A DNA stretch of 64,000 bases from Chania multitudinisentens RB-25 (GCF_000520015.2 NZ_CP007044.2:1364001-1428000), one strand, 5' to 3'; shown: positions 32,910 to 43,930, counted from the stretch's first letter. Translations and numbers: made by a program. Notes: a model not told the origin generated them from the letters alone.

Positions 32910-34286
32910 TTATAAGAAGAACGGGCTTGGCTGGAACAGACGTTCCACGTCTGGCACGAATTTCTTATCGGTAATAAACATGATTACGTGATCACCCTGC
33001 TGAATTTTGCTATTGCCGTTGGCAATAATGACATCATCCCCGCGTACAATGGCACCAATGGTGGTTCCTGGCGGCAATTTAATCTCTTCTACCATGCGGC
33101 CAACCACTTTAGAGGTACTTTCATCTCCGTGAGCAATAGCCTCGATGGCTTCTGCAACACCGCGACGTAATGAGGAAACACTAACGATATCGGCTTTACG
33201 CACATGCCCCAGCAATGCTGAGATCGTCGCCTGTTGGGGAGAGATGGCAATATCAATCACGCTGCCTTGCACCAGGTCAACATAGGCACGGCGTTGGATT
33301 AACACCATGACCTTTTTGGCCCCCATACGTTTGGCCAGCATGGCAGACATAATATTGGCTTCATCGTCATTGGTAATGGCGATAAATACGTCTACCTGTT
33401 CAACATGTTCTTCGGCAAGAAGTTCCTGATCGGAAGCATCGCCATAAAATACAATTGTATCGTGCAGGTGTTCTGCTAGTTCGGCAGCACGCTGTTGATT
33501 ACGTTCGATCAGTTTTACGTTGTACGATTTTTCCAACCGGTGTGCTAACCCGGCCCCCACATTGCCCCCACCAACAATCATGATACGTTTGTAAGGTTTT
33601 TCTAATCGCTGTAGCTCACTCATGACCGCGCGGATATGTTGAGAAGCAGCGACGAAGAACACTTCATCACCCGCTTCGATGATGGTCGAACCTTGCGGGC
33701 GTATCGGGCGGTCCTGACGAAAAATGGCGGCAACTCGAGTATCAATGTGCGGCATATGATCCCGCATGGAAGATAAGGCATTACCGACCAGTGGCCCGCC
33801 ATAGTAAGCTTTCACCGCTACGATGCTGACTTTACCCTCTGCGAAATTTACGACCTGTAATGCGCCAGGGTATTCAATCAATTTATAGATGTAGTCGATA
33901 ACTAGCTGTTCCGGCGAGATCAGGTGGTCAATTGGTACCGCTTCTGGGGTGAACAGTTTTTCGGTTTCGCGGATGTAATCCGACGCACGGATGCGCGCGA
34001 TACGGTTTGGGGTATTAAATAAGGAATAGGCTATCTGGCAGGCCACCATATTGGTTTCATCAGAGTTAGTGACGGCAACCAGCATATCGGCATCTTCTGC
34101 CCCGGCTTCACGTAATACGCGTGGGTGGGAACCATGCCCTTGGACGACGCGTAAATCAAACTTGTCTTGTAACTGGCGCAAACGCCCAGAATCGGTGTCT
34201 ACTACGGTGATATCGTTGTTTTCGCCAACTAGGTTTTCTGCCAGTGTCCCACCGACTTGACCTGCGCCAAGAATAATTATTTTCAT
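32910..34286 (-). CDS. trkA: TrkA, regulatory subunit of Trk potassium uptake
   Basis: A 458-residue peripheral membrane protein that binds NAD(H) and gates TrkH/TrkG K+ channels. It consists of two tandem halves, each with an RCK-N Rossmann domain and an RCK-C domain: MKIIILGAGQVGGTLAENLVG at residue 1 and RIMIVGGGNVGAGLAHRLE near residue 233. The ATG at 34286 matches E. coli and gives the same length; a longer frame upstream has no support. Leftward, 69 bp after rsmB. Confidence 0.97.
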   Translation of the reverse strand: MKIIILGAGQVGGTLAENLVGENNDITVVDTDSGRLRQLQDKFDLRVVQGHGSHPRVLREAGAEDADMLVAVTNSDETNMVACQIAYSLFNTPNRIARIRASDYIRETEKLFTPEAVPIDHLISPEQLVIDYIYKLIEYPGALQVVNFAEGKVSIVAVKAYYGGPLVGNALSSMRDHMPHIDTRVAAIFRQDRPIRPQGSTIIEAGDEVFFVAASQHIRAVMSELQRLEKPYKRIMIVGGGNVGAGLAHRLEKSYNVKLIERNQQRAAELAEHLHDTIVFYGDASDQELLAEEHVEQVDVFIAITNDDEANIMSAMLAKRMGAKKVMVLIQRRAYVDLVQGSVIDIAISPQQATISALLGHVRKADIVSVSSLRRGVAEAIEAIAHGDESTSKVVGRMVEEIKLPPGTTIGAIVRGDDVIIANGNSKIQQGDHVIMFITDKKFVPDVERLFQPSPFFL

Positions 34287-34355
34287 CGGGTTCCCTGCTT
34301 CAACTGCAACGGCTATAGCCGTTATTTTAGGCGGCACAAAGGTGTGCCCTGATAG

Positions 34356-35645
34356 TTATATTTTAATCAGCTTAGCGTAAAAGAAACCATCTCCGCCCTC
34401 AGGATGAGGAAGATTTTGCCTACCTGGTGATTGGTTGTTACCGGTTTCAACTAATTTGGCGTCATTGTGGTGTTTCAGGAAAGCGGTTATCTGTTCGCTG
34501 TTTTCTTGCGGCAAGATAGAGCAAGTCGCATAGACCATCACACCGCCTGATTTCAAATGTGGCCAGATGGCTGACAGAATCTCACCTTGCAGGCTGGCTA
34601 ATTCGGCGATATCGCTATCCCGGCGTAGCCATTTGATATCCGGGTGGCGGCGAATGACGCCGGTGGCGGAACAGGGTGCATCCAACAGAATGCGATCAAA
34701 TTGTTTATCACCGCACCATTCTGTTGGTGTACGGCCATCACCCAACTTTATTTCAGCGTGCAGACGCAAGCGCTGTAGGTTTTCTTTTACCCGTTTTAAG
34801 CGCTGTTCATCAATATCGACAGCCATCACATGGGCTTTTGGTGCGGCCTCCAGAATATGGGTGGTTTTCCCGCCAGGTGCGGCGCATAGATCGAGGATCT
34901 GTTCACCATCTTGCGGATCTAGCAGATCGACACAGCCTTGAGCGGAAGCATCCTGTACGCTAACCCAGCCGTCAACAAAACCCGGCAGTTCCGTCACGGC
35001 ACAAGGTGTCAGCAAACGTACAGCGTCACGATATTCATCATGAGGTTCAGCGGCGATGCCTGCCTGTTGCATTAGTTGCAGATACGCTTCACGGCTATGG
35101 TGCAGGCGATTAACGCGTAACCACATCGGGGGTTTCTGATTGTTGGCATCAACGATCTGTTCCCAGTAAGCAGGATAGGCCTGTTTGATGCGTTTGAGCA
35201 GCCAGCTTGGGTGCAGGTAACGGCTCTCGTTATTGGCAGCGCGGGTTAATAACTCTTCTTGCTGCCGCTGGAATTGGCGTAGGACGCCATTTATCAAGCC
35301 CTTCAACTGCGGGCGTTTCAAGGCAACTGCACCTTCTACGGTTTCAGCCAGCACTGCGTGCGGGGGAATGCGGGTATACAGTAACTGGTACAAGCCGACC
35401 ATCAGCAGATAATGCAGCGTGCGCTGCTTGCCGGTCATGGGTTTGGCCATCAATTGCTGAATGCACCATTCGAGCTGCGGCAGCACTCGCAGGGTGCCAA
35501 AACAAAGCTCCTGTAACAGAGCACGGTCTTTGTCGGAAATGTTCTTTTGTAATGTAGGCAGAATAGTGCTGAGTGACTGCCCCTGATCCAATACCTGACC
35601 GATGGCTTTGGCTGCGTAGCTGCGGAGATTGTAATTATTTTTCAT
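34356..35645 (-). CDS. rsmB: RsmB, 16S rRNA m5C967 methyltransferase
   Basis: A 429-residue SAM-dependent enzyme that makes 5-methylcytosine 967 in 16S rRNA. Residues 1-140 are a NusB-like RNA-binding domain. The catalytic domain shows LDLCAAPGGKTTH near 251-263 (SAM), the motif IV cysteine Cys325 (DAPCSATG) and the catalytic nucleophile Cys375 (YATCSIL), at the same positions as E. coli. The ATG at 35645 gives the 429-residue family length. Part of the leftward def-fmt-rsmB-trkA cluster. Confidence 0.97.
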   Translation of the reverse strand: MKNNYNLRSYAAKAIGQVLDQGQSLSTILPTLQKNISDKDRALLQELCFGTLRVLPQLEWCIQQLMAKPMTGKQRTLHYLLMVGLYQLLYTRIPPHAVLAETVEGAVALKRPQLKGLINGVLRQFQRQQEELLTRAANNESRYLHPSWLLKRIKQAYPAYWEQIVDANNQKPPMWLRVNRLHHSREAYLQLMQQAGIAAEPHDEYRDAVRLLTPCAVTELPGFVDGWVSVQDASAQGCVDLLDPQDGEQILDLCAAPGGKTTHILEAAPKAHVMAVDIDEQRLKRVKENLQRLRLHAEIKLGDGRTPTEWCGDKQFDRILLDAPCSATGVIRRHPDIKWLRRDSDIAELASLQGEILSAIWPHLKSGGVMVYATCSILPQENSEQITAFLKHHNDAKLVETGNNQSPGRQNLPHPEGGDGFFYAKLIKI

Positions 35646-35718
35646 AGAATAAAGCTGATGACGAGCGGCGTTAAGAAAGAAATAGCCCGGTAGTGGTGAC
35701 CGGGCCAATGGGGAACAC

Positions 35719-36663
35719 TTATAACTGGTTACCCGGTATGAACCATTCTCGGCGTGAATTCAATAAATCCTGTGCCGACATCGGTTTTTTACCTGCTGGC
35801 TGCAATTGTGCCAGGTTCAGAATACCATCAGCGGTGGCAACCTGTATGCCATGTTTGTCGGCATGAACGATAGTACCTGGTTGCGCGCCAGATGTTTCGG
35901 CCAAAACTGTTGCCTGCCAGGCTTTTACTGGTTGATCTTCGATAGTGAAATAGCTGACTGGCCATGGATTGAAAGCACGAATACACCGTTCAAGCTGAAC
36001 CGCTGACAGGTTCCAATCCAGACGAGCTTCTTCCTTGCTCAGCTTTTCAGCGTAGGTAACCCGTGTTTCATCTTGTACCTCGCGCTTAACCATACCGTTA
36101 GCCAATTGTTGCAATGTTGCCAGCAACCCTTGTGGCCCCAGCTCCGCTAATTTGTCGTACAGGCTAGCACTGGTATCGGTGGATTCAATTGGGCAACTGA
36201 TCTTGTGCATCATGTCACCAGTATCAAGCCCAACATCCATCTGCATGATTGTCACGCCCGTTTCGCTGTCACCCGCCCACAAAGCGCGTTGGATAGGTGC
36301 AGCGCCACGCCAGCGTGGCAGAAGGGAACCATGGACATTGATGCAGCCCAGACGTGGCATCTCCAACACGGCTTTCGGCAAGATTAAGCCATAAGCAACC
36401 ACAACCATCACGTCGGCATTGAGCTCGGCAACCAGACGCTGATTATCTTCTGGGCGCAGAGATTTAGGCTGAAACACCGGGATCTGACGTTGTTCCGCCA
36501 ACACTTTGACCGGGCTTGGCGTCAGTTTATTGCCGCGGCCAGCGGGGCGGTCAGGCTGAGTGAATACGCCGACAATCTGGTGCCTAGATGACAACAGCGC
36601 GTCAAGGTGACGCGCTGCAAAGTCTGGAGTTCCTGCAAAAATAATCCGTAAAGAGTCAGACAC
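35719..36663 (-). CDS. fmt: Methionyl-tRNA formyltransferase
   Basis: A 314-residue enzyme that formylates initiator Met-tRNA using 10-formyl-tetrahydrofolate. The catalytic domain has FAGTPDFAARHLDALL at the N-terminus, the folate motif NVHGSLLPRWRGAAPI with the catalytic Asn/His near residues 109-111, and DVGLDTGDM with the catalytic Asp near residue 145. A C-terminal OB-like tRNA-binding domain follows from about 210. Start codon is GTG at 36663. It follows def by 17 bp; the two act at the start and end of the formylation cycle. Confidence 0.97.
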   Translation of the reverse strand: MSDSLRIIFAGTPDFAARHLDALLSSRHQIVGVFTQPDRPAGRGNKLTPSPVKVLAEQRQIPVFQPKSLRPEDNQRLVAELNADVMVVVAYGLILPKAVLEMPRLGCINVHGSLLPRWRGAAPIQRALWAGDSETGVTIMQMDVGLDTGDMMHKISCPIESTDTSASLYDKLAELGPQGLLATLQQLANGMVKREVQDETRVTYAEKLSKEEARLDWNLSAVQLERCIRAFNPWPVSYFTIEDQPVKAWQATVLAETSGAQPGTIVHADKHGIQVATADGILNLAQLQPAGKKPMSAQDLLNSRREWFIPGNQL

Positions 36664-36680
36664 GTTGATTTCCTGATTGG

Positions 36681-37190
36681 TTAGGCTCGGGCACTAAGCT
36701 TGGCCATTTTTTCCAGTTTCTGACGGATACGCTGGCGCTTAAGCGGAGAAAGGTAATCGACAAACAGCTTACCAATCAGATGATCCATTTCATGCTGGAT
36801 ACAAATAGCCAACAATTCATCGGCTTCGAGCTCAAAAGGTTGCCCTTCGCGATTAAGTGCGCGGACTTTCACTTTTTCTGCTCGTGGCACCAGAGCGCGA
36901 TGCTCAGGAACGGACAGACAGCCTTCTTCGATACCGGTTTCACCGTGCTTTTCCAGTAATTCTGGATTGATCAGCACCAGCGGTTCGTCGCGGTTCTCAG
37001 AAACGTCAATGACGATAATGCGCTGATGAATATCCACCTGTGTCGCTGCCAAGCCAATACCGTCCTCTGCGTACATGGTTTCAAACATATCATCCACGAT
37101 GCGCTGGATATCTGCATTGACTTCTTTTACCGGGGCTGCAACTTTGCGTAGCCGCTCGTCTGGGAAATGTAATACCTGCAAGACTGACAT
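36681..37190 (-). CDS. def: Peptide deformylase
   Basis: A 169-residue metal-dependent hydrolase that removes the formyl group from nascent proteins. The three active-site motifs are GIGLAATQV near residues 44-52, EGCLSVPE near 89-96 (metal ligand Cys) and HEMDHLIGK near 133-141 (two His ligands and the catalytic Glu). First gene of the leftward def-fmt-rsmB-trkA cluster, divergent from dprA. Confidence 0.98.
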   Translation of the reverse strand: MSVLQVLHFPDERLRKVAAPVKEVNADIQRIVDDMFETMYAEDGIGLAATQVDIHQRIIVIDVSENRDEPLVLINPELLEKHGETGIEEGCLSVPEHRALVPRAEKVKVRALNREGQPFELEADELLAICIQHEMDHLIGKLFVDYLSPLKRQRIRQKLEKMAKLSARA

Positions 37191-37322
37191 ATATCTTTAG
37201 ATCTGTATCCGAGTGATAAAGAAAGGTTAGCTTCTATTCTAGACATTTCCTGGCCTGATTGACAGCATCGTTGACCAATTGCACTAATGGGCAACAGCAA
37301 ATTTTCAGCGAGGGAATGCGTG

Positions 37323-38444
37323 ATGCAGCCAGAGGAAATCGCTCTACGGATGCAAACGGTAACAGGGATAAGTGCGCCGCAAGCTAGCCAAATCATCCAT
37401 CAACTGGCCGCAGAGCGGGGCAATCCTTATTCGTTGTTAAGGCCACTAGGTCTGAACGATAAACAGCAGGAGCAATTCCGCCATATACCCGCTCGTTACT
37501 TACAGGCAACGCTCAAGTGGTTGGAGGAAGAGGGGAATCAGATGGTGATCTACGGTGAAGCGAGTTTTCCTGAACTGTTGACACATATCGATAATGCACC
37601 GCTACTACTGATGATGAAAGGAAGCCCTGCTGCTCTGCAATTGCCACAGATCGCCATGGTGGGCAGCCGCCAGTTCAGCCATTATGGTGAACATTGGGGA
37701 AATGATTTTGCTACCGGATTGGTATATTGCGGTTTTGCAGTTACCAGTGGAATGGCAATTGGCATTGATGGGATCTGTCATCGTGCGGCTTTGGCTGCTC
37801 AAGGGGTGACGATTGCCGTATTGGGGAGCGGTTTAGCAAATATCTATCCGCGTCGCCATCGGCGTCTGGCTGAACAAATCGTTGAGCAAGGTGGGGCCGT
37901 GGTTTCTGAACATCTGGTTACCGATTTACCGTTGGCCGATCATTTCCCACGCCGTAACCGCATTATCAGTGGGTTGAGTATGGGGGTGGTGGTTATAGAA
38001 GCTTCACTACGCAGCGGTTCATTGATTACTGCTCGTTATGCATTGGAGCAGGGGCGTGAAGTATTTGCCCTGCCAGGAGCACTGGGCAGCCCAATGAGTG
38101 AAGGGACACATTGGTTAATTCAGCAGGGAGCCAGCTTAGTTACCAGCCCGAAAGATATCGCAGAACAACTAGGAAGTGGTCTGCACTGGTTGCCTATGAA
38201 CGAAAATACAATTATTTCTGCATCAGAAGCTCAAGTTGAATTGCCATTTGGCGATGTGTTGGCTAACGTAGGATATGAGGTGACACCTGTTGATGTCGTC
38301 GCTGCACGTGCCGGCCAACCTGTGCCAGAGGTGGTAATTAAATTACTCGATCTGGAGTTAGCAGGGTGGATCGCAGTTGTACCCGGCGGCTATGTCCGAT
38401 TAAGGAGGGCAGGCCATGTTCGACGTACTCATGTACTTGTTTGA
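37323..38444 (+). CDS. dprA: DprA/Smf family DNA-processing protein
   Basis: A 373-residue protein related to DprA, which in transformable bacteria protects incoming single-stranded DNA and loads RecA. The Rossmann core covers about residues 70-290 with MVGSRQFSHYG, VTSGMAIGIDGICHRAAL, the basic FPRRNRIISGLSMG and RSGSLITARYALEQGREVFALPG. The C-terminal winged-helix domain ends in AGHVRRTHVLV. The ATG at 37323 follows GAGGGAA and gives the E. coli length (374). It overlaps smg by 29 bp. Natural transformation is not established for this group. Confidence 0.95.
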   Translation: MQPEEIALRMQTVTGISAPQASQIIHQLAAERGNPYSLLRPLGLNDKQQEQFRHIPARYLQATLKWLEEEGNQMVIYGEASFPELLTHIDNAPLLLMMKGSPAALQLPQIAMVGSRQFSHYGEHWGNDFATGLVYCGFAVTSGMAIGIDGICHRAALAAQGVTIAVLGSGLANIYPRRHRRLAEQIVEQGGAVVSEHLVTDLPLADHFPRRNRIISGLSMGVVVIEASLRSGSLITARYALEQGREVFALPGALGSPMSEGTHWLIQQGASLVTSPKDIAEQLGSGLHWLPMNENTIISASEAQVELPFGDVLANVGYEVTPVDVVAARAGQPVPEVVIKLLDLELAGWIAVVPGGYVRLRRAGHVRRTHVLV

Positions 38445-38889
38445 AACTTATATCCACAATGAGCCAGAGATGTCTGTTGATCAGGATACCTTGACCGCTG
38501 ATCTTGCCGAAGCAGGATTTGATCGGGATGATATCTACAACGCGTTGAATTGGCTTGAGAAGCTTGCAGACCTCCAGGAAGGTGAAAATGCACCTTACTT
38601 TATGGATGCCGATCCGCTGGCAATGCGGATTTACACCGAAGAAGAAAGTGTGCGTTTAGACGCCAGTTGTCGTGGTTTTCTCCTGTTCCTAGAACAGATT
38701 CAGGTATTGAACCTCGAAACCCGTGAAATGGTTATCGATCGTGTTATGGCTTTGGATAACACGGAATTCGATCTCGAAGATCTGAAATGGGTAGTGCTGA
38801 TGGTGCTGTTTAATATCCCCGGATATGAAAGCGCTTATCAGCAAATGGAAGAACTGTTATTTGAAGTAAACGAAGGCTATCTGCACTGA
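38416..38889 (+). CDS. smg: Smg family protein
   Basis: A 157-residue acidic protein of the Smg/DUF494 family, found next to dprA in gammaproteobacteria; its function is unknown. It starts MFDVLMYLFETYIHNEPEMS and contains LVADLEEAGF-type (here LTADLAEAGFDRDDIYNALNWL) and YTEEESVRLD segments. TAAGGAGG directly precedes its ATG inside the end of dprA, so the 29-bp overlap implies coupled translation. Confidence 0.95.
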   Translation: MFDVLMYLFETYIHNEPEMSVDQDTLTADLAEAGFDRDDIYNALNWLEKLADLQEGENAPYFMDADPLAMRIYTEEESVRLDASCRGFLLFLEQIQVLNLETREMVIDRVMALDNTEFDLEDLKWVVLMVLFNIPGYESAYQQMEELLFEVNEGYLH

Positions 38890-38915
38890 GCCGGTAACAA
38901 ACATAGAAAGAAGTT

Positions 38916-39461
38916 ATGACAAAAACAGCGATTTTTGCTGCTAGGCAAAATGAACCCTGTCCAGAATGCGGGGCCGAATTGGTGATCCGTAGTGGTCGCC
39001 ACGGCCCCTTTCTTGGCTGTTCCCAATATCCTGAATGCCAATATATCCGGCCATTGAAAGCGCAGGCAGATGGTCATATTGTCAAAGTTCTGGAGGGACA
39101 GGAGTGTCCGAAATGCCAGGCTGCGTTGGTGCTGCGTCAGGGGCGTTATGGGATGTTCATCGGCTGTGGGCGTTATCCTGAGTGCGATCATACCGAAGTG
39201 ATCGATAAACCGGATGAAACCAGTATTGCTTGTCCGCAATGCGGGCAAGGTAAGTTATTACAGCGCAAGTCACGTTATGGCAAGGTGTTTCATTCCTGCG
39301 ATCGTTATCCAGAATGCCAATTTGCCCTTAATTTTAAACCCGTCGCTGGTGAATGTGCTTATTGCCACTATCCATTATTGATGGAAAAGCGTGCGGCCAA
39401 AGGTCCAACGCTTTGTTGTGCCAGTAAACTGTGCGGAAAACCCGTCATAATCGCAGAATAA
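38916..39461 (+). CDS. yrdD: YrdD, topoisomerase-type zinc-ribbon protein
   Basis: A 181-residue protein made of four zinc-ribbon modules like those at the C-terminus of DNA topoisomerase I, without any catalytic domain. The modules are CPEC...CSQYPEC (about 14-41), CPKC...CGRYPEC (about 67-92), CPQC...CDRYPEC (about 109-136) and a divergent CAYC...CCASKLCG (about 150-175). The function of YrdD is not established; single-stranded DNA binding is the obvious guess. It lies between smg (26 bp) and tsaC (7 bp) in a tight cluster. Confidence 0.92.
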   Translation: MTKTAIFAARQNEPCPECGAELVIRSGRHGPFLGCSQYPECQYIRPLKAQADGHIVKVLEGQECPKCQAALVLRQGRYGMFIGCGRYPECDHTEVIDKPDETSIACPQCGQGKLLQRKSRYGKVFHSCDRYPECQFALNFKPVAGECAYCHYPLLMEKRAAKGPTLCCASKLCGKPVIIAE

Positions 39462-39468
39462 TCACGCC

Positions 39469-40038
39469 ATGAGCTCAGAACAAATTTCCGCATTCACACC
39501 TATTATTACCGCGCTGAAAAATCAACAGGTCGTTGCCTACCCGACAGAGGCCGTATTCGGTTTAGGCTGTGATCCTGATAGCGAACAGGCTGTCATGGCC
39601 TTACTGGATCTGAAACAGCGTCCATGGGATAAGGGCCTGATCCTGATCGCTGCCGATTATTCGCAGCTCACGCCTTATATTGATGACAGCGTTTTGGGTG
39701 AGCAGCAGCGTACCGTAATGTTTGCTAGTTGGCCTGGGCCGGTGACCTGGGTAGTCCCGGCAAAACCGCAAACGCCACGTTTCCTGACCGGCCGTTTCTA
39801 CTCGCTGGCGGTTCGCGTCAGCGATCATCCACTGGTGCAACAGCTCTGCCGTCAGTTTGGTAAACCGCTGGTTTCAACCAGTGCCAATTTAAGCGGCCAA
39901 GAGCCCTGCCGTACTGTTGCAGAAGTGAAGCTGCAGTTTGGCGAATCTTTCCCGGTGCTGGCTGGTAACGTTGGCGGGCGCCTGAATCCTTCTGAAATCA
40001 GAGATGCTTTGACGGGTGAGCAAATCCGTCAGGGATAG
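39469..40038 (+). CDS. tsaC: TsaC, threonylcarbamoyl-AMP synthase
   Basis: A 189-residue YrdC-fold enzyme that makes threonylcarbamoyl-adenylate from Thr, bicarbonate and ATP for the t6A37 modification of ANN-decoding tRNAs. The signatures are VVAYPTEAVFGLGCDPDS, LKQRPWDKGLILIA and the nucleotide-pocket STSANLSGQEPCRT. It is followed 11 bp later by aroE. The partner genes tsaB, tsaD and tsaE are elsewhere. Confidence 0.97.
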   Translation: MSSEQISAFTPIITALKNQQVVAYPTEAVFGLGCDPDSEQAVMALLDLKQRPWDKGLILIAADYSQLTPYIDDSVLGEQQRTVMFASWPGPVTWVVPAKPQTPRFLTGRFYSLAVRVSDHPLVQQLCRQFGKPLVSTSANLSGQEPCRTVAEVKLQFGESFPVLAGNVGGRLNPSEIRDALTGEQIRQG

Positions 40039-40049
40039 AGGTCATGTTA

Positions 40050-40868
40050 ATGGAGAAGTTCGCGGTATTCGGTAATCCCATTGCTCACAGCAAATCTCCC
40101 CGTATTCATGCATTGTTTGCTGAACAAACCGAAATAGATCATCCCTACGGTTCCGTGCTGGCACCATTGGATGGATTTGAGGTAGCGCTCCGGCAATTTA
40201 TTACAGCAGGGGGGAAGGGGGCCAATGTTACCGTTCCTTTTAAAGAGAGTGCGTATGCAGTATCAAACGAATTGAGTGATAGGGCGGCAATCGCGGGTGC
40301 GGTGAATACGCTCAAAGTATTACCGGATGGTCGTTTATTGGGTGATAACACGGATGGGATCGGCCTGTTAACCGATCTTAAATGCCAACAACTGCTCCAG
40401 CCTGGCGATCGTATTCTGCTGGTGGGGGCGGGTGGTGCTGCACGTGGAGTGATACTGCCATTACTCTCTTTTGGCTGTGAAGTGGTAATGACTAATCGTA
40501 CTTTCAGCCGGGCACAAGAGCTGGTGAGGCTCTTTCAACATTTGGGAGAAATCGCGTCATTGCCGATAGAGCAACTCAACCAACAACGTTTTGATTTAGT
40601 GATCAACGCAACGGCTTCAGGGATCAATGGCGAAATACCTGCATTGCCAGCAAATATTGTGGATGAAACGACTCGTTGTTACGACATGTTTTATCAGCAA
40701 GGAGGCACACCATTCTTGAGCTGGGTGAAAAAACAAGGAGGGAAACATTATGCTGATGGTTTGGGGATGCTGGTAGGGCAGGCTGCGCACGCCTTCTTGT
40801 TATGGCACGGTGTTATGCCGGAAATAGAGCCTGTGTTGTTAAAATTGCGTAAAGAAATGGCGGTTTGA
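40050..40868 (+). CDS. aroE: AroE, NADP-dependent shikimate dehydrogenase
   Basis: A 272-residue enzyme reducing 3-dehydroshikimate to shikimate in aromatic amino-acid synthesis. The substrate domain has FGNPIAHSKSPRIH and the catalytic Lys in NVTVPFKES (near residue 65) with Asp in GDNTDG (near 102). The NADP motif is VGAGGAARG near residues 126-134, followed by the NRTFSR phosphate-binding loop. The ATG at 40050 matches the E. coli length; an alternative ATG lies two codons upstream. E. coli has yrdB next; it is missing here. Confidence 0.97.
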   Translation: MEKFAVFGNPIAHSKSPRIHALFAEQTEIDHPYGSVLAPLDGFEVALRQFITAGGKGANVTVPFKESAYAVSNELSDRAAIAGAVNTLKVLPDGRLLGDNTDGIGLLTDLKCQQLLQPGDRILLVGAGGAARGVILPLLSFGCEVVMTNRTFSRAQELVRLFQHLGEIASLPIEQLNQQRFDLVINATASGINGEIPALPANIVDETTRCYDMFYQQGGTPFLSWVKKQGGKHYADGLGMLVGQAAHAFLLWHGVMPEIEPVLLKLRKEMAV

Positions 40869-40914
40869 TAACGCCCCGCTTATAGAAAGCGGTGGCGGAG
40901 CGTTTCATATTGAA

Positions 40915-41457
40915 TTAGATATCTTTGGCAAGGTATTCGTCTTTCCAACGTACATAATTACTGGACGAATAGACGAGTCCTTCCCGTTCAGCCAACGTTA
41001 ATGGTCTCACCTGACGTGCTGGGCTGCCGACATACAGGTAACCACTTTCCAGGCGCTTGCCAGGAGGCACTAAACTGCCAGCGCCGATCATCACATCATC
41101 TTCTATTACCGCCCCGTCCAGCAGAATCGACCCCATTCCCACTAAAACCCGGTTACCGATAACACAACCGTGCAGCATGGCTTTATGTCCGATAGTGACA
41201 TCTTCGCCAATTAATAAAGGATAACCTGCTGGATTGTCGTCAGATCGATGTGTTACATGCAAGACACTGCCATCCTGGATGTTGCTGCGTGCGCCGATCC
41301 TTACGGCATTCACATCTCCACGGATGGAAACCAGCGGCCAAATACTGACATCATCAGCCAGTTCAACATTACCGATCACGACGCTGGAAGGATCGATCAT
41401 GGCACGGAGGCCAATCATAGGGGAGTAATGAAGATAAGAACGCACTGCATCGGACAT
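40915..41457 (-). CDS. yrdA: YrdA, gamma-carbonic-anhydrase-like protein
   Basis: A 180-residue left-handed beta-helix protein made of hexapeptide repeats (VVIGNVELADDVSIWPLVSIRGD). The three metal-binding histidines expected of the family lie in VLHVTHRS, TIGHKAMLHGCVIG and nearby. YrdA is an uncharacterised member; carbonic anhydrase activity is not established. It is convergent with aroE and divergent from the rRNA operon. Confidence 0.95.
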   Translation of the reverse strand: MSDAVRSYLHYSPMIGLRAMIDPSSVVIGNVELADDVSIWPLVSIRGDVNAVRIGARSNIQDGSVLHVTHRSDDNPAGYPLLIGEDVTIGHKAMLHGCVIGNRVLVGMGSILLDGAVIEDDVMIGAGSLVPPGKRLESGYLYVGSPARQVRPLTLAEREGLVYSSSNYVRWKDEYLAKDI

Positions 41458-41975
41458 ACTATAGCCTCACATCAGGATCATATTTATCGGCAATACTAGA
41501 CGTTGGTGATGGAATTACAATCAGTTAACACGTTGGTTCTTGTAGAAAACAATCCCGAACGGGCAAGAACCACGCGAAAGGGCTGAAAAATATGCGGTCA
41601 GAAAGAAAAGATCTAAAAAGGGGTTGTGGAAAAAATGAAGATCCCTATAATGCGCCTCCATCGACACGGAGCCTGTGAACACCATCACAGAGTCTCTGAA
41701 GGTCACAGAGAAAAAACCTGCAAATTAAGGTTGACTCTGAAAGAGGAAAGCGTAATATACGCCACCTCGAGTTAGCAAGCGAAAGCGCGTAACTCACTGC
41801 TCTTTAACAATTTATCAGACAATCTGTGTGGGCACTCACAAGACGATATCCAGCCACTACGGTGGCGAAAAATATCTAAGTCTTGAAGAGTGACCAAGCA
41901 GTAATTCATTTAAGTGAATTATTACAAACGTTAGTTTTCGAGCATCGCTGCACACGTTGCAGCACATCAAGCTTT
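41458..41975 (+). promoter_or_regulatory. rRNA operon promoter and leader region
   Basis: 518 bp between yrdA and 16S with no gene. P1 has -35 TTGTGG (41624-41629), a 16-bp spacer and -10 TATAAT (41646-41651), then the GCGCCTCC discriminator typical of stringently controlled promoters; an A-rich UP-like tract lies just upstream (about 41598-41620). P2 has TTGACT (41731-41736), 16 bp and TAATAT (41753-41758). A boxB-like hairpin (GAGTTA / TAACTC, 41769-41795) precedes boxA TGCTCTTTAACAA (41798-41810). The segment 41816-41839 pairs with 43536-43560 to form the 16S processing stem cut by RNase III. Confidence 0.88.
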
Positions 41976-43517
<1,542 letters not shown>

Positions 43518-43590
43518 CCGAATGATATTGATTGCGTGAGTGTTCACAACAGATTGTCTGATGAAAAGTAACGAGCAGAAAACCCTTTAT

Positions 43591-43667
<77 letters not shown>

Positions 43668-43798
43668 AATTTGTACTTATGCTGCGTTATGCGCGTGGTC
43701 GTTTACCGAAAGTGAACGTCCCTTTCGCATGCCTTGCCTGAGTAACGATTGACTCTTGGTTGAGTTGGTACCCATAAAGGTTTTTGCACGTGACGTAT

Positions 43799-43874
43799 GG
43801 GGCTATAGCTCAGCTGGGAGAGCGCCTGCCTTGCACGCAGGAGGTCAGCGGTTCGATCCCGCTTAGCTCCACCA
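43799..43874 (+). tRNA. tRNA-Ala (UGC)
   Basis: A 76-nt spacer tRNA with encoded CCA. The anticodon TGC is at 43832-43834, with acceptor GGGGCTA / TAGCTCC and T-arm GGTTCGATCCC. The Ile-Ala pair is one of the two usual enterobacterial spacer types; the other carries tRNA-Glu. Confidence 0.97.
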
Positions 43875-43930
43875 TAACGTCCTTGATGATACTTCAGAGT
43901 GTACTGGCAACAGTATACTGCGACGTATTT

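Noticed and set aside
40869..40914. Terminator between aroE and yrdA
   Set aside because: GC-rich complementary patches exist (CCGC / GCGG, AACGC / GCGTT), but pairing is heavily bulged and no T-run is present, so no confident call was made.
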